Below, one piece after another: positions 63,928 to 64,000 of a DNA stretch of 64,000 nt. A program made the position numbers and the translations under genes. Under the pieces are notes generated by a model. That model searched no databases and was not told where the DNA came from. It worked only from the letters and a program-made list of their open reading frames with translations. Every line of letters begins with the position of its first letter. The first letter of the stretch is position 1. The stretch is from an uncultured Eubacteriales bacterium (lineage in GTDB: Bacteria > Bacillota > Clostridia > Lachnospirales > Bianqueaceae): the NCBI GenBank assembly GCA_900315265.1, contig OMYN01000005.1:59518-123517 (forward strand), read 5' to 3'.

Positions 63928-64000
63928 CCGCTGATTCGTTACCGTATTTTTTCTCAAATAACAGTCCCAGATCATAGGCTGCTTCTTTGAATCCACGCAC
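63911..64000 (-). CDS. Partial 3' end of an unidentified gene
   Basis: The last 29 codons of a minus-strand gene, ending ...YDLGLLFEKKYGNESAVTQN-S and TGA at 63911-63913. It overlaps the truncated lipoprotein frame by 17 bp. Too short to identify. Confidence 0.5.
   Translation of the reverse strand: MRGFKEAAYDLGLLFEKKYGNESAVTQNS

Noticed and set aside
1..64000. tRNA, rRNA, CRISPR, insertion sequence or prophage genes
   Set aside because: No cloverleaf, rRNA core sequence, regularly spaced repeat array, transposase or phage structural gene was seen on reading both strands.

Overview
The window reads as chromosomal DNA from a Gram-positive anaerobe of the Bacillota, most likely a gut or rumen Clostridia- or Erysipelotrichia-type organism. 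The support is AGGAGG-type ribosome binding sites, TTGACA/TATAAT promoters, T-box, lysine and TPP riboswitches, ECF vitamin transporters, many lipoproteins with short lipoboxes, GPH/AGCS/MATE transporters and glycosidases of families 78 and 20. I found no rRNA, tRNA, CRISPR array, insertion sequence or prophage. Genes are densely packed, often with 4-nt ATGA overlaps.

Layout. 0-3.9 kb: azlCD amino-acid exporter, an AhpD-like gene broken by an in-frame stop, a cysteine synthase-type enzyme followed by a 3'-truncated luxS, and exonuclease III. 4-7.5 kb: lysine riboswitch with terminator in front of an AGCS amino-acid transporter and a YtcJ-like amidohydrolase. 7.5-12 kb: a C39-like peptidase, then a coenzyme A block (coaBC, a pantothenate-type ECF S component behind a structured leader, coaX) and an inositol-phosphatase family gene. 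12-15 kb: a lipoprotein with two cystatin/stefin-like QVVxG repeats, VOC protein, UPF0340 protein and an XRE-Uma2 fusion. 15-20.8 kb: TPP-riboswitch operon ykoE-ykoD-ykoC-ykoF plus an unusual radical SAM enzyme. 21-29.2 kb: a beta-helix lipoprotein, a GH78 enzyme, and a tryptophan-type T-box operon (iron alcohol dehydrogenase plus a TrpX-like ABC transporter). 29-34.3 kb: MATE pump behind a terminator, GH20 hexosaminidase, an unknown protein, nucleoside phosphorylase and SIMPL protein.

34.5-38.8 kb is the most distinctive part: an AlbA_2 (Schlafen-like) regulator bracketed by AAAGTnnAC repeats, then a TetR regulator and, divergent from it, a small RiPP cluster. That cluster has a 39-residue precursor with three ACGT repeats, a radical SAM/SPASM maturase and an overlapping MDR oxidoreductase. 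It matches the ACGX-repeat RiPP type. 38.8-47 kb: rlmD, trmO, an aminotransferase, Old Yellow Enzyme, nudC, MBL hydrolase, nitroreductase, HAD phosphatase and a double-Nudix protein. 47-56 kb: a PLD-helicase-DUF3427 protein, NatAB-type ABC exporter, sugar acetyltransferase, alpha/beta hydrolase, CDF metal exporter and a HAD phosphatase. 56-64 kb: a TGS-less threonyl-tRNA synthetase, GPH symporter, Eis-like acetyltransferase preceded by two unannotated small genes, and an ECF sigma/anti-sigma pair facing a truncated DUF4349-type lipoprotein.

Two themes run through the window. First, three genes (AhpD-like, luxS, DUF4349-like) are visibly broken, which suggests ongoing gene loss. Second, RNA-level control is heavy: a lysine riboswitch, a TPP riboswitch, a Trp T-box, an unidentified panT-type leader, and several terminators placed so close to the next gene that readthrough seems to be the means of expression. 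Matching TGCAACAT-16 nt-(C/T)TGT promoters tie the ECF sigma operon, the truncated lipoprotein and possibly the cystatin-like lipoprotein into one candidate regulon.
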